DNA from: Risungbinella massiliensis
GTDB lineage: Bacteria; Bacillota; Bacilli; Thermoactinomycetales; Thermoactinomycetaceae
Direction of reading: 5' to 3'
Assembly: GCF_000942395.1 (NCBI RefSeq)
Contig: NZ_LN812103.1
Coordinates: forward strand, 219,000 to 282,999
DNA: 64,000 nt
Position numbers and translations under genes: made by a program. The stretch's first letter is position 1, and every line of letters starts with the position of its first letter. This document shows positions 31,263 to 40,224 of this stretch, one piece after another. The notes beneath the pieces are model-generated. The model ran no database searches, was not told the DNA's origin, and saw only the letters and a program-made list of their open reading frames with translations.

Positions 31263-33341
31263 TCAACCTCCAATCGAGGAAGATTGATTCGGGATATACG
31301 GCGATTCTTGGAGTGGCAGATCTCTTTTTTGTACTAGTTTTTGATACCAGACTCTCATAGAATCTCCTAAGATAATCAGAACTAGCACCATAAAGACCCC
31401 AGTAAGAACTGCGTCGATCTGATTGTTTAAGATAATTTGTTCCATCTGTTCGACCGATTTAGCAGGTCCAATGATATTTCCAGATTCTAGAGCCGTAGCA
31501 TATTTGTTTGCAGCTGCTAAGAAGCCAATCGCAGGGCTTTCATCAAAGAGCTTTTGATATCCAGCGGTCATCGTGACGATCGTGAGCCATGTAAGTGGAA
31601 CGAGTGTGATCCAGGAATAGACTGCTTTGCCCATTTTGATCAGGATTGTAGTTCCGACGGCAAGTGCTAATACGGCGAGCATTTGATTGGCGATTCCAAA
31701 GAGTGGCCATAGGGTGTTAATGCCGCCAAGTGGATCAATTACGCCTTGGTAGAGGAAATAACCCCAACCCGCGACGATTAATCCGCTGGCTAGTATATTG
31801 GCAGGATAGTAGTCTGTTTGTCCTAGTTTTGGAGAGATACGACTGAGTAGATCTTGTAAGACAAAACGACCTACCCTTGTTCCGGCGTCGATGGTAGTTA
31901 AGATAAAGACTGCTTCAAATAGAATGGCAAAGTGATACCAAAAGGCCATAAAAGCTGGGCCACCCAAGAAGCTAGAGAAGATCGTTGCCATCCCAACCGC
32001 TAGCGTTGGAGCACCACCTGTTCGAGAGAGAATAGTAGATTCGCCGATATCATCCGCTAGTTGATCTAAGTCTTGTGGAGTAATGGTAAAGCCCATATTG
32101 GTGACAGCGGCAGCAGCGGAGGTAGTGTCTGTCCCGATGATCGCCGCCGGACTGTTCATGGCAAAATAGGTTCCTGGTGTGAGGACACATGCAGCGATTA
32201 AAGCCATGATCGCAACAAAGGACTCAGTCAACATTCCTCCGTATCCAATTGCGGTAGCATGTGATTCTCGTTGAATCATTTTTGGAGTAGTACCAGAAGA
32301 GACCAATGCATGGAAACCAGAAATAGAACCACATGCGATGGTGATAAAGACGAATGGGAATAGGTTGCCAGAAAAGACAGGGCCTGTCCCATCAATAAAT
32401 TTGGTGATTGCCGGCATGGATAGCTCTGGCATCACGATCAAGATCCCAAGCGCTAATCCAAAGATGGTTCCGATTTTTAAGAAGGTACTTAAGTAATCGC
32501 GGGGAGTAAGCAAAAGCCAAACAGGAATAACAGAAGCGACAAAACCATAAATGATCATCATCCATGTGATAGTGGTACCTTCAAAGGTGAAAGCAGGACC
32601 CCAAGTCGGATGTTCTGCAACAAATTGACCAGCTACGAGAGCAAGGATCAAGAGTACAAAGCCAATTACAGAGGCTTCCAATACTTTTCCGGGTCGCAAG
32701 TAGCGCATATAGATCCCCATCAAGAAGGCAATCGGAATCGTCATAGCGAGGGTGAACATACCCCAAGGGCTTTCCGCCAGTGCTTTTACTACCACTAAAG
32801 CTAGTACAGCAAGTAAGATGATCATAATGGCCAAGATGGCGATTAGAGCAGTAAAGCCACCAACTGGTCCGATCTCTTCTCGTGCGATCTCTCCAAGAGA
32901 TTTCCCATTACGACGCATCGAGCCAAAGAGAATAATAAAATCTTGAACCGCTCCACCGAGCACTACCCCGATTACGATCCAGAGTGTTCCGGGAAGATAG
33001 CCCATTTGAGCTGCCAAAATGGGACCAACGAGCGGACCTGCACCTGCGATTGCCGCAAAGTGATGACCAAACAATACCCATTTATTTGTGGGAACGAAAT
33101 CTTTTCCGTCGTTGTGTACTTCAGCGGGTGTTTTTCTATTGTCGTCCAATTCAAAAACTTTTCTTGCCATAAAACGACTATAAAATCGATAAGCGACAGC
33201 ATACGTACAGACGGCAGCGGTAAGTAACCATAAGGAATTGATCGTTTCACCACGTTTTAACGCAAGAAAGCCAAACGCAGCAGCTCCAAGGATCGAGATA
33301 AGTGCCCAAATTACATAAGATAGCCATCGCTTCCCATTCAT
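31263..33341 (-). CDS. cstA: Carbon starvation protein CstA
   Basis: 692-aa polytopic membrane transporter of the CstA family (peptide or pyruvate uptake under carbon limitation). Family blocks: NKWVLFGHHFAAIAGAGPLV, GPILAAQMGYLPGTLWI, GGAVQDFIILFGSMRRNGKS, SGFHALVSSGTTPKMI and FEAVFILTTIDAGTRVGRF. It has 16 or so hydrophobic segments. The start is ATG 33341 with AAAGGAT. A cre-like site and promoter lie upstream, suggesting CcpA repression. It is the first gene of a cstA-ybdD operon. Confidence 0.95.
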   Translation of the reverse strand: MNGKRWLSYVIWALISILGAAAFGFLALKRGETINSLWLLTAAVCTYAVAYRFYSRFMARKVFELDDNRKTPAEVHNDGKDFVPTNKWVLFGHHFAAIAGAGPLVGPILAAQMGYLPGTLWIVIGVVLGGAVQDFIILFGSMRRNGKSLGEIAREEIGPVGGFTALIAILAIMIILLAVLALVVVKALAESPWGMFTLAMTIPIAFLMGIYMRYLRPGKVLEASVIGFVLLILALVAGQFVAEHPTWGPAFTFEGTTITWMMIIYGFVASVIPVWLLLTPRDYLSTFLKIGTIFGLALGILIVMPELSMPAITKFIDGTGPVFSGNLFPFVFITIACGSISGFHALVSSGTTPKMIQRESHATAIGYGGMLTESFVAIMALIAACVLTPGTYFAMNSPAAIIGTDTTSAAAAVTNMGFTITPQDLDQLADDIGESTILSRTGGAPTLAVGMATIFSSFLGGPAFMAFWYHFAILFEAVFILTTIDAGTRVGRFVLQDLLSRISPKLGQTDYYPANILASGLIVAGWGYFLYQGVIDPLGGINTLWPLFGIANQMLAVLALAVGTTILIKMGKAVYSWITLVPLTWLTIVTMTAGYQKLFDESPAIGFLAAANKYATALESGNIIGPAKSVEQMEQIILNNQIDAVLTGVFMVLVLIILGDSMRVWYQKLVQKRDLPLQESPYIPNQSSSIGG

Positions 33342-33453
33342 ACGAATACAATCCTTTCATATTGAAATAATATAGAATAGTTGTAGATTATTTATTTAAT
33401 AATATTTTATATTTGGACAATTTATATTAGTTTATTTATTATTTTTTCATATT

Positions 33454-33491
33454 ATTGTAACCAATTTGTCTAATTAATGAAAGCGATTTCT
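33454..33491 (-). promoter_or_regulatory. cre-like site and promoter of cstA
   Basis: TGAAAGCGATTTCT (33478-33491) matches 13 of 14 cre positions. On the minus strand a TACAAT -10 box (33459-33454) lies 18 bp from a weak CTTTCA -35 that overlaps the cre, about 113 bp before cstA. The remainder of the 369-bp gap to 33710 also holds the repeat at 33525-33564. Confidence 0.5.
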
Positions 33492-33524
33492 AATAAAAGG
33501 GAATGAGCATGTTGAAATGTGCCT

Positions 33525-33564
33525 AAAACCGGGTATGTTTAACTTTGATTTATGCAACAAGCTA
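33525..33564 (+). repeat. Copy 1 of a two-part intergenic motif shared with 61830-61878
   Basis: AAAACCGG (33525-33532), then ACTTTGATTTATG (33542-33554) and AACAAGCTA (33556-33564). The same three blocks occur in the same order at 61830-61878, with slightly longer spacing. Confidence 0.6.
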
Positions 33565-33710
33565 AAGGAATAATAAGAATTACATATTAGAGAGGGAATT
33601 GTTGTTTTTTTAATATAAAACTACTTGCAATATCTTTCTTGTTTTATTCTAGTGTGGAAGAGGAACGTTAGTACTAGTTACTTTCCTTTTGATATGGAGT
33701 GGAATAATGA

Positions 33711-34682
33711 ATGAACACGATAGATCGCATTACTACTAAAAATATGACCATTGGAATTCAACTGCCACTAGATCAGATTCAAGGAGAAGAAGAACAAAAA
33801 AGACGAAGAGAAGAGGGAGTGCCTTTTCCTTATGGTGTTCCGGATTGGACCAACCATGCCAAATACGCAAAAATGGTGGATCAACTTGGATTTGCGGCTA
33901 TCTGGATGAGAGATGTTCCTCTATATGACCCATACCGCTATGGGGATGCTGGACCTGTCTTTGATCCAATTGTTTATTTAGGATACCTTTCCGCGATTAC
34001 TCAACAAGTGGTACTTGGAACGGGAGCGATTGTTCTAACTTTGCGTCATCCAATTCATGTGGCAAAAGCGGCTGCGACTATCGATCAACTTTCAAAAGGG
34101 AGACTGCTTTTAGGTATTGCAACTGGAGATCGCCCTGTAGAATTTCCGATATTTGGTGTGGATCGCAGAGATCGAGGAGTAGATATAGTAGAAAATGTGT
34201 CGTTCATTCAAAAGGCTTGGCAGGATGGCCCCCTTTTTGAGAATGGTGTAGAGCTATTACCTAAACCTTATCAAGATACCATTCCGATAGTAATGGCAGG
34301 ACGTGGCTCACAGACGATTGACTGGATAGCGCAAAATTTAAACGGATGGTTTGATTATCCAAGAGGAATCGGTGAGACCAAGCGACAGATTGAGAAATGG
34401 AAAAAGGCTCTTACAGAGGCGAAGATCGCAGAGAAAAAACCATACCTATCTAATTTTCATCTTCAACTACACGAGAATCCAGAACATCCTCTTGAATCGC
34501 TTCGATTTGGGGGGATTATCGGACGTAATGCCCTCATTCGTTATCTTCATAAATTAGAAGAGATTGGATTAGATCATTTAGTTTTCCATCTAAGTAATTC
34601 AGAGCGCACGATTCCAGAGGTACTAGAAGAGCTAGCAGAATTTGTTTTACCAGAGTTTCCAACACATGAGATATCGAAATAA
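33711..34682 (+). CDS. LLM-class flavin-dependent oxidoreductase (luciferase-like)
   Basis: 323-aa TIM-barrel protein of the bacterial luciferase family. It has FAAIWMRDVPLYDPYRYGDA, VVLGTGAIVLTLRHPIHVAK, AATIDQLSKGRLLLGIATGD and IVMAGRGSQTIDWIAQ, all typical of FMN/F420-type monooxygenases. The DYPRG segment is seen in the small LLM subgroup that acts on unidentified substrates. ATG 33711 has GGAG 10 nt upstream. The neighbouring Rrf2-thioredoxin-AhpD genes suggest a redox setting, but no direct link is shown. Confidence 0.87.
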   Translation: MNTIDRITTKNMTIGIQLPLDQIQGEEEQKRRREEGVPFPYGVPDWTNHAKYAKMVDQLGFAAIWMRDVPLYDPYRYGDAGPVFDPIVYLGYLSAITQQVVLGTGAIVLTLRHPIHVAKAAATIDQLSKGRLLLGIATGDRPVEFPIFGVDRRDRGVDIVENVSFIQKAWQDGPLFENGVELLPKPYQDTIPIVMAGRGSQTIDWIAQNLNGWFDYPRGIGETKRQIEKWKKALTEAKIAEKKPYLSNFHLQLHENPEHPLESLRFGGIIGRNALIRYLHKLEEIGLDHLVFHLSNSERTIPEVLEELAEFVLPEFPTHEISK

Positions 34683-34696
34683 TTTTTACGAGAGGT

Positions 34697-34725
34697 TTGA
34701 CAAAATTAAATGTAACGATTATGAT
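34697..34725 (+). promoter_or_regulatory. SigA promoter of the Rrf2 regulator gene
   Basis: A perfect TTGACA (34697-34702), 17-bp spacer, TATGAT (34720-34725). The palindromic operator covers the spacer and -10 box, so occupancy would block RNA polymerase. Confidence 0.8.
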
Positions 34726-34733
34726 TACATTTA
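34707..34733. promoter_or_regulatory. Rrf2 operator 1
   Basis: TAAATGTAA (34707-34715) and TTACATTTA (34725-34733) form a perfect 9-bp inverted repeat with a 9-bp spacer. The core TGTAA-N9-TTACA recurs at 35205-35223. Confidence 0.75.
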
Positions 34734-34748
34734 AAGCGAGGTGATTCA

Positions 34749-35180
34749 TTGAATAGTGAATTTACGATAGCCGTTCACAGTTTAGCTTTTTTAGCCCATA
34801 TACCTACTCATATGGCTTCAAGCGACCTTTTGGCATGGACTGTTTGCACGAATCCAGTTCGTATACGAAGAGTGATGAACTTGTTGAAAAAGAATGGATT
34901 GGTTCAAGTTCAAAAAGGAACTGGTGGTGGGTATATATTAAAATGTGAACCAAAAGAAGTATCATTAGGAGAACTATATAGAATTACATCCCCACGATCA
35001 TTAGTTACTGATTGGCGATCTGGTGATCCTAAAATGGATTGTTTGGTAGGATCGCAGATTGGAGATGTAATGAATAACATATTTGAAGATGCAGAAACTA
35101 GTTACAAGAGGTTTTTGGATCAGGTTACTCTCCAAGATATTTTGGATCAGTTAGTAGAAGGACAAAAAAAAGGATCATGA
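34749..35180 (+). CDS. Rrf2 family transcriptional regulator
   Basis: 143-aa regulator with an N-terminal winged helix (FTIAVHSLAFLAHIP, CTNPVRIRRVMNLLKKNGL and the wing GTGGGYIL), then the family linker VSLGELYRITSP. It lacks the three-Cys iron-sulfur cluster pattern. Only Cys30-like and CLVG cysteines are visible, so it resembles the YwnA-type thiol-sensing group. The start is TTG 34749 with GAGGTG upstream. The shared operator predicts autoregulation and control of the next two genes. Confidence 0.9.
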   Translation: MNSEFTIAVHSLAFLAHIPTHMASSDLLAWTVCTNPVRIRRVMNLLKKNGLVQVQKGTGGGYILKCEPKEVSLGELYRITSPRSLVTDWRSGDPKMDCLVGSQIGDVMNNIFEDAETSYKRFLDQVTLQDILDQLVEGQKKGS

Positions 35181-35204
35181 AGTATCCTTTCTTTTTTGGA
35201 TAAA

Positions 35205-35223
35205 TTGTAACATGATCGATTAC
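35205..35223. promoter_or_regulatory. Rrf2 operator 2, upstream of the thioredoxin gene
   Basis: TGTAA (35205-35209), 9 bp, TTACA (35219-35223): same arms and spacing as operator 1. It lies 43 bp before the thioredoxin start. Confidence 0.65.
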
Positions 35224-35265
35224 AGTTTGCTGTGATTAAATTTAAAGAAAAGGAAGTGTGTGAAT

Positions 35266-35583
35266 ATGTCCATAATTCAAATTACCGATTCAACCTTTGA
35301 CCAAACTCTTCAAGCTAAAGGATTGGTACTAGTCGATTTTTGGGCACCTTGGTGTGCCCCATGTAGAATGGTGGCTCCTATTTTGGAAGAATTAGCAGAA
35401 CAAACGAATGGAAAAGTAACCATTGCAAAATTGAATGTAGATGAAAATCCAGTAATAACGAATAAATTTGGGATTAGGAGTATTCCAACCCTTAAGCTGT
35501 TCAAAAACGGAACAGAAGTAGAAACACTCGTGGGTGTACAGCCTTTAGAAGAATTGAAAGACTTAGTATTACAACACAGTTAA
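35266..35583 (+). CDS. Thioredoxin
   Basis: 105-aa thioredoxin fold protein: VLVDFWAPWCAPCRMVAPIL with active site WCAPC (Ala in place of the usual Gly of WCGPC), KLNVDENPVITNKFGIRSIP with the cis-Pro, and TLKLFKNGTEV. The Ala changes redox potential slightly in known proteins. ATG 35266 has AAGGAAG upstream. A GTG 6 bp earlier is also possible. It is followed 19 bp later by an AhpD-like gene, which suggests a small peroxide-defence operon. Confidence 0.92.
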   Translation: MSIIQITDSTFDQTLQAKGLVLVDFWAPWCAPCRMVAPILEELAEQTNGKVTIAKLNVDENPVITNKFGIRSIPTLKLFKNGTEVETLVGVQPLEELKDLVLQHS

Positions 35584-35602
35584 AAGAGAGGAAGTATCTA
35601 CT

Positions 35603-36259
35603 ATGAATAAAAGCTTGTATCAAAGAGAAAATCTTCGACACTTAGCACAAATAGGAACTCTTGCACCAGAAGTATACCAAGCATTTCAATCTTTTAATAA
35701 GGAAGTTATGAAAGAAGGGGCACTGTCGGTAAAAGAAAAGGAACTAATTGCCGTGGCAGTAGCTCATGCAACAGAATGTCCGTATTGTATTGATGTTCAT
35801 ACAAAAAATGCTAAAAAAGCTGGAGCATCAAGGGAAGAACTGATCGAAGCAATATTCGTTACTGCTTCAATCGAAGCAGGTGGTGCTTTGGCTCATAGTA
35901 CCCACATGCAAAACGCGTTGGATTCTGAGGCAGATGATGTATTATATCGCCGCTCCTACCTTAATAAAGTAGGGAATCTAAAGAAGTTAGCACCAGATGG
36001 ATTTCAAGCACTAGTACATTTTACTAATACAGTAGTAAAAGCAGGAAATCTGAGTACCAAATTTAAAGAAATTATTGCTGTCGCTGTAGGGCATACAACG
36101 GAATGTCCTTATTGTATTGACAAGCACAGTAAATCTGCACAAAAAGCAGGAGCTACTCAAGAAGAATTGGCCGAAGCGATATTGGTTGCATCGGCATTAC
36201 GTGCTGGAGGGGCTTATGCTCACATAGCAAATATGATCGAAAGTTACGGTCATGATTGA
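35603..36259 (+). CDS. AhpD-like protein with two carboxymuconolactone decarboxylase domains
   Basis: 218-aa duplicated CMD-fold protein. Both halves carry the peroxidatic motif: TECPYCIDVHTKNAKKAGAS (about 57-76) and TECPYCIDKHSKSAQKAGAT (about 169-188), that is CxxC followed by His, with the upstream acidic KEKELIAVAVAHA / KFKEIIAVAVGHT. Such proteins act as alkylhydroperoxidases or reductase partners. The adjacent thioredoxin may supply electrons. It belongs to the Rrf2-controlled unit and ends before a strong terminator. Confidence 0.92.
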   Translation: MNKSLYQRENLRHLAQIGTLAPEVYQAFQSFNKEVMKEGALSVKEKELIAVAVAHATECPYCIDVHTKNAKKAGASREELIEAIFVTASIEAGGALAHSTHMQNALDSEADDVLYRRSYLNKVGNLKKLAPDGFQALVHFTNTVVKAGNLSTKFKEIIAVAVGHTTECPYCIDKHSKSAQKAGATQEELAEAILVASALRAGGAYAHIANMIESYGHD

Positions 36260-36284
36260 GATAATAGGAAATCGAAAATAGCAT

Positions 36285-36335
36285 AAAAAAACTCTAAGCT
36301 AACGAAATAATTAATCCGTTAGCTTAGAGTTTTTT
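36285..36335 (+). terminator. Terminator after the AhpD-like gene
   Basis: AACTCTAAGCTAACG pairs perfectly with CGTTAGCTTAGAGTT, followed by TTTT. Confidence 0.92.
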
Positions 36336-36608
36336 AGTAATTGATAGTTGGTTGATTATGAGAACTACTTATAAGTAGTAGTCTAGTTAGAAAATAGATT
36401 AGCAACTGGGCTTTTTTTGTTTATAGTGTACTCTTTTGCGAGTTCCAGATGACTAGCTCTGTTATAGGGGATGTTATGGGTTAGACTCAGATAGGAATTG
36501 GGACTTTTGTTTACCGCGTTGCTTAGATTCTAGTTTTTTTTATGCTATACTGTGAACATAATTTCATGGCAAGAATAACGTACTAGAGCCTGGTGGAGGT
36601 GAATAGTT
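36336..36608 (+). promoter_or_regulatory. gatCAB upstream region with extended -10 promoter
   Basis: The 273 bp contain TGCTATACT (extended -10, TATACT at 36546-36551) about 58 bp before gatC, with only a weak -35. A T7 run follows a possible GTCTAGTT...AACTGGGC hairpin at 36380-36418. No T-box or other known riboswitch core is seen. Confidence 0.45.
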
Positions 36609-36899
36609 TTGGCAATTAATCAGGAGCAAGTAGAACGCGTTGCTGCTCTAGCAAGACTGAAGTTAACAGAAGCTGAGAAAGAGCAGTTTACCGAACAATT
36701 GAACAAAATCCTGCAATTCGCAGATAAACTGAATGAACTAGATACCGAGAATGTAGAACCTACAAGCCATGTGTTACCAATGAAAAATGTCATGCGTGAA
36801 GATGAGGTACGAGAATCTCTAGACCGTGAAAAAGTGTTGCAAAATGCCCCGGATCAGCAAGATGGTATGTTCCGAGTGCCAGCGGTTTTTGAAGGATAA
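36609..36899 (+). CDS. gatC: Glutamyl-tRNA(Gln)/aspartyl-tRNA(Asn) amidotransferase subunit C
   Basis: 96-aa subunit that stabilises GatA and links it to GatB. Motifs: [40 protein letters not shown] and [20 protein letters not shown]. The start is TTG 36609 with GGAGGTGA upstream. It is followed 8 bp later by gatA in the usual gatCAB operon, which makes Gln-tRNA(Gln) by the indirect route. Confidence 0.96.
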   Translation: MAINQEQVERVAALARLKLTEAEKEQFTEQLNKILQFADKLNELDTENVEPTSHVLPMKNVMREDEVRESLDREKVLQNAPDQQDGMFRVPAVFEG

Positions 36900-36907
36900 G
36901 GAGGAGA

Positions 36908-38377
36908 ATGATGTCGCTTCTAAGAGAGAAGCTCACAGATCTCCATTCTAAACTAGCAAAAAAAGAGATTGGCGCAATAGACTTAGTAGAAGAGTCATTA
37001 CGTCAAATTCAAGCAGTGGACAAAGATGTTCATGCCTTTTTAGCAGTGGATGAGGATGGAGCCAGAGCCAGAGCGAAAGAGTTGGATGCAAAATTTGTTT
37101 CTTCCAACACAAGAGGTTTGCTTGCTGCTTTACCAGTTGGTGTGAAAGATAACATTTCTACCAAAGGATTGACCACAACATGTGGTAGCCAGCTACTGGC
37201 TAACTTTCAACCTGTTTATGATGCAACGGTAGTAGAGAAGTTAGATCAAGCCGATGCCATTGTAATGGGAAAAATGAACATGGATGAGTTTGCAATGGGC
37301 TCTTCCAATGAGAATTCTAGTTTTGCTCCTGTACATAACCCTTGGAATTTAGCACACGTACCAGGTGGATCGAGTGGCGGATCGGCGGCCTCTGTTGCTG
37401 CTGGAGAAGTTTACTTTGCACTTGGTTCTGATACGGGTGGTTCGATTCGTCAACCAGCCGCTTACTGTGGAGTTGTGGGATTGAAGCCTACATATGGATT
37501 GGTTTCTCGTTATGGATTGGTTGCGTTTGCTTCTTCTTTGGATCAGATCGGACCACTCACCAAAAATGTAGAGGACTCCGCTTATGTGATGCAGGCGATT
37601 GCTGGTCATGATCGGATGGACTCTACTTCAGCTAATGTGGAAATTCCAGATTATCTTTCCGCTCTGACAGGAGATGTAAAAGGCCTCAAAATTGGGGTCC
37701 CAAAAGAGATGATGGGTGAGGGGATCGATGCGGAAGTAAGAGCAAGCATCCAAAAAGCCCTGACACAATTAGAAGAGATGGGAGCAATTGTCGAAGAGGT
37801 ATCCTTGCCTCATTCGGAGTATGCAGTAGCAACCTATTATTTGATTGCCCCAGCTGAAGCTTCTTCGAACTTGGCTCGTTTTGACGGAGTACGTTATGGT
37901 GTACGCAAAGAAGGTCAAAACTTGTTGGATCTCTATTTAGAAACGAGAAGCCAAGGCTTTGGACCAGAGGTGAAGCGTCGTATTATGCTCGGAACGTATG
38001 CGCTTAGCTCTGGTTACTATGATGCGTACTATTTGAAAGCACAAAAAGTGCGTACGTTGATTCGGCAAGATTATGAAAAGGTATTTGCGGACTACGATGT
38101 AATCATTGGACCTACTGCTCCTACTCCTGCGTTCCGTTTTGGAGAAAAGTCAGATAATCCATTGACCATGTATGCCAATGATATTTGCACGATCCCTGTA
38201 AACTTGGCGGGATTACCTGCGATTAGTGTACCAGCTGAACCGGTCGATGGTTTACCAGTTGGACTACAAATTATCGGGAAACCGTTTGCTGAGTCCACGA
38301 TCCTTCGGGTAGCCCATGCCTTTGAACAGGCTCGTGGTGAGGTTGCTTGGCCGAAGTTAGGAGGGGAGCGGGCATGA
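36908..38377 (+). CDS. gatA: Amidotransferase subunit A (GatA)
   Basis: 489-aa amidase-signature enzyme that releases ammonia from glutamine. The Ser-cisSer-Lys triad region is present: [10 protein letters not shown] (Lys), [16 protein letters not shown] and the nucleophile stretch [20 protein letters not shown]. Length and motifs are canonical. Two ATGs at 36908 and 36911 follow AAGGAGG. The stop overlaps gatB by ATGA. Confidence 0.97.
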   Translation: MMSLLREKLTDLHSKLAKKEIGAIDLVEESLRQIQAVDKDVHAFLAVDEDGARARAKELDAKFVSSNTRGLLAALPVGVKDNISTKGLTTTCGSQLLANFQPVYDATVVEKLDQADAIVMGKMNMDEFAMGSSNENSSFAPVHNPWNLAHVPGGSSGGSAASVAAGEVYFALGSDTGGSIRQPAAYCGVVGLKPTYGLVSRYGLVAFASSLDQIGPLTKNVEDSAYVMQAIAGHDRMDSTSANVEIPDYLSALTGDVKGLKIGVPKEMMGEGIDAEVRASIQKALTQLEEMGAIVEEVSLPHSEYAVATYYLIAPAEASSNLARFDGVRYGVRKEGQNLLDLYLETRSQGFGPEVKRRIMLGTYALSSGYYDAYYLKAQKVRTLIRQDYEKVFADYDVIIGPTAPTPAFRFGEKSDNPLTMYANDICTIPVNLAGLPAISVPAEPVDGLPVGLQIIGKPFAESTILRVAHAFEQARGEVAWPKLGGERA

Positions 38378-39798
38378 GTAAATACGAAACAGTAATTGGT
38401 CTGGAAGTACACGTAGAGCTTCAGACCAATACCAAGATCTTTTGCGGATGCTCTACTGAATTTGGTGCTCCTCCAAACTCCCATACCTGTCCAATCTGTC
38501 TAGGACATCCAGGGGTACTTCCTGTTTTGAACAAACAGGCAGTTAATTTTGCGATGAAAGCAGCGATGGCACTTAATTGTGAGATTGCAGAGCATAGCAA
38601 GTTCGACCGTAAAAACTATTTCTATCCAGATTCTCCAAAAGCTTATCAAATTTCCCAGTTTGATCAACCAATCGGTGAAAATGGTTGGATCGAGATTGAA
38701 GTGGAGGGTGAGAAAAAGCGGATTGGAATCACCCGAGTTCACTTAGAAGAAGATGCAGGTAAGCTTAATCATATTGAAAATGGCTCACTAGTAGACTTTA
38801 ACCGAGTTGGTGTACCACTTATTGAAATCGTATCAGAACCAGATATGCGTACTCCTCAAGAGGCAAAGGCATATCTTGAAAAGCTAAAAGCGATTATCCA
38901 ATATACTGGTGTTTCGGATGTGAAGATGGAAGAAGGTTCACTTCGTTGTGATGCCAATATTAGCTTGCGTCCAGTAGGACAAAAAGAATTTGGTACCAAA
39001 ACAGAGCTGAAAAACCTGAACTCCTTCCGTAACGTAGAACGGGCGCTGGAGTATGAGGAAGTTCGTCAAGCAGAAGTATTGGACAATGGAGAAGTCGTAA
39101 CGCAACAAAGCTTGCGCTGGTTGGAAGACCAAAATAAAACCAAAATAATGCGTTCCAAAGAAGAAGCGCATGATTATCGCTACTTCCCAGAGCCAGACTT
39201 GGTAGCCCTCCATATTGACGAAGCTTGGAAAGAAGAAATCAGAGCAAGCATTCCCGAGCTTCCTGATGCGAGAAAAGAGCGTTATACTGAACAGTATCAG
39301 CTCTCAAGCTATGACGCTAACATTTTGACGATGGCAAAAGAAACAGCAGAGTTCTTCGATGCAACAGTCGCACAAAAGGCAGAGCCTAAACTTGCAGCTA
39401 ACTGGATTACTTCGGATCTGCTTGGCTATCTCAATCAAGAAGGCAAAGAGTTGGCAGATGTAAAAGTAACGCCAACGCTACTTGCGGAAATGATTGAGCT
39501 GATCCAAAAAGGAACGATCAGTACAAAGCTGGCAAAGCAAGTATTCAAGGAAATGTTAGTAAGCGGAAAAGCCCCTGCTACTATCGTGGAAGAAAATGGA
39601 TGGGTACAGATTAGTGATGAAGGGCAATTAAAGGTAGAAGTACAAAAAGTCCTTGAGAATAACCCACAATCGATCGAAGATCTGAGGAACGGAAAAGATC
39701 GTGCGCTCGGATTCTTGGTCGGACAAGTGATGAAAGCAACCAAAGGAAAAGCCCATCCTCAGTTGGTAAATCAGTTGATTCGCGATGCGATAAAATAG
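38374..39798 (+). CDS. gatB: Amidotransferase subunit B (GatB)
   Basis: 474-aa kinase/transamidase subunit. N-terminal [27 protein letters not shown] with zinc-type cysteines (CGCS...CPIC), [18 protein letters not shown], and a C-terminal YqeY-like tail ([16 protein letters not shown]). The ATG at 38374 overlaps the gatA stop and has GGAGGGG upstream. This completes the tRNA-dependent amidation complex. Confidence 0.97.
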   Translation: MSKYETVIGLEVHVELQTNTKIFCGCSTEFGAPPNSHTCPICLGHPGVLPVLNKQAVNFAMKAAMALNCEIAEHSKFDRKNYFYPDSPKAYQISQFDQPIGENGWIEIEVEGEKKRIGITRVHLEEDAGKLNHIENGSLVDFNRVGVPLIEIVSEPDMRTPQEAKAYLEKLKAIIQYTGVSDVKMEEGSLRCDANISLRPVGQKEFGTKTELKNLNSFRNVERALEYEEVRQAEVLDNGEVVTQQSLRWLEDQNKTKIMRSKEEAHDYRYFPEPDLVALHIDEAWKEEIRASIPELPDARKERYTEQYQLSSYDANILTMAKETAEFFDATVAQKAEPKLAANWITSDLLGYLNQEGKELADVKVTPTLLAEMIELIQKGTISTKLAKQVFKEMLVSGKAPATIVEENGWVQISDEGQLKVEVQKVLENNPQSIEDLRNGKDRALGFLVGQVMKATKGKAHPQLVNQLIRDAIK

Positions 39799-39818
39799 AG
39801 TAACAGGAAGTTAGGAGA

Positions 39819-39851
39819 GAAGGCTCGTTCTTAGCAGGACGGGCTTTTTTC
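39819..39851 (+). terminator. Terminator after gatB
   Basis: GGCTCGTTCT pairs, with G-T wobbles, with AGGACGGGCT and is followed by TTTTTCC. Confidence 0.7.
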
Positions 39852-39868
39852 CAAAAGGGGGAGCACGT

Positions 39869-40177
39869 TTGGGTGCCATCTATGTAATTACAACGTTTCT
39901 TTTTTTGATTGCCGGTATTTATAGCCTTTTCTCCAATCAATCCTTTTTTGCACTGCACTATCTGCTAATTGCTTTGTATGTACATGCCTCCTTTTATGAA
40001 CTAAAAGGACAACCATTCCCACGTCCGCTCTATATAGGGGTAGCATTCTTTTTGGCAGCAGATGCAGTCATTCAATTATTCTTTTTCCAACCATCGAATT
40101 TTTTAGGTGGAATCATTAGCTTTTTTCTTTCCTTCTCTGCTTGGCAATCTGCTCAAAGACAAAGACCAAGTCATTGA
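39869..40177 (+). CDS. Small membrane protein, unknown
   Basis: 102-aa protein with about three helices: IYVITTFLFLIAGIYSLFS, FALHYLLIALYVHASFY and PLYIGVAFFLAADAVIQLFFF, plus a possible fourth at NFLGGIISFFLSFSAW. Start TTG 39869 with AAAAGGGGGAG 6 nt upstream. It lies between gatB and rlmCD. No family is recognised. Confidence 0.65.
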   Translation: MGAIYVITTFLFLIAGIYSLFSNQSFFALHYLLIALYVHASFYELKGQPFPRPLYIGVAFFLAADAVIQLFFFQPSNFLGGIISFFLSFSAWQSAQRQRPSH

Positions 40178-40224
40178 TGAGGATTATTGTGAAAAGTTTC
40201 ACCAAGTGAGAAAGGATAGATGAT

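Noticed and set aside
36336-36608. T-box or other amino-acid riboswitch before gatCAB
   Set aside because: The T-box core (AGGGTGGNACCGCG) and specifier-loop features are absent. Only a promoter is visible.
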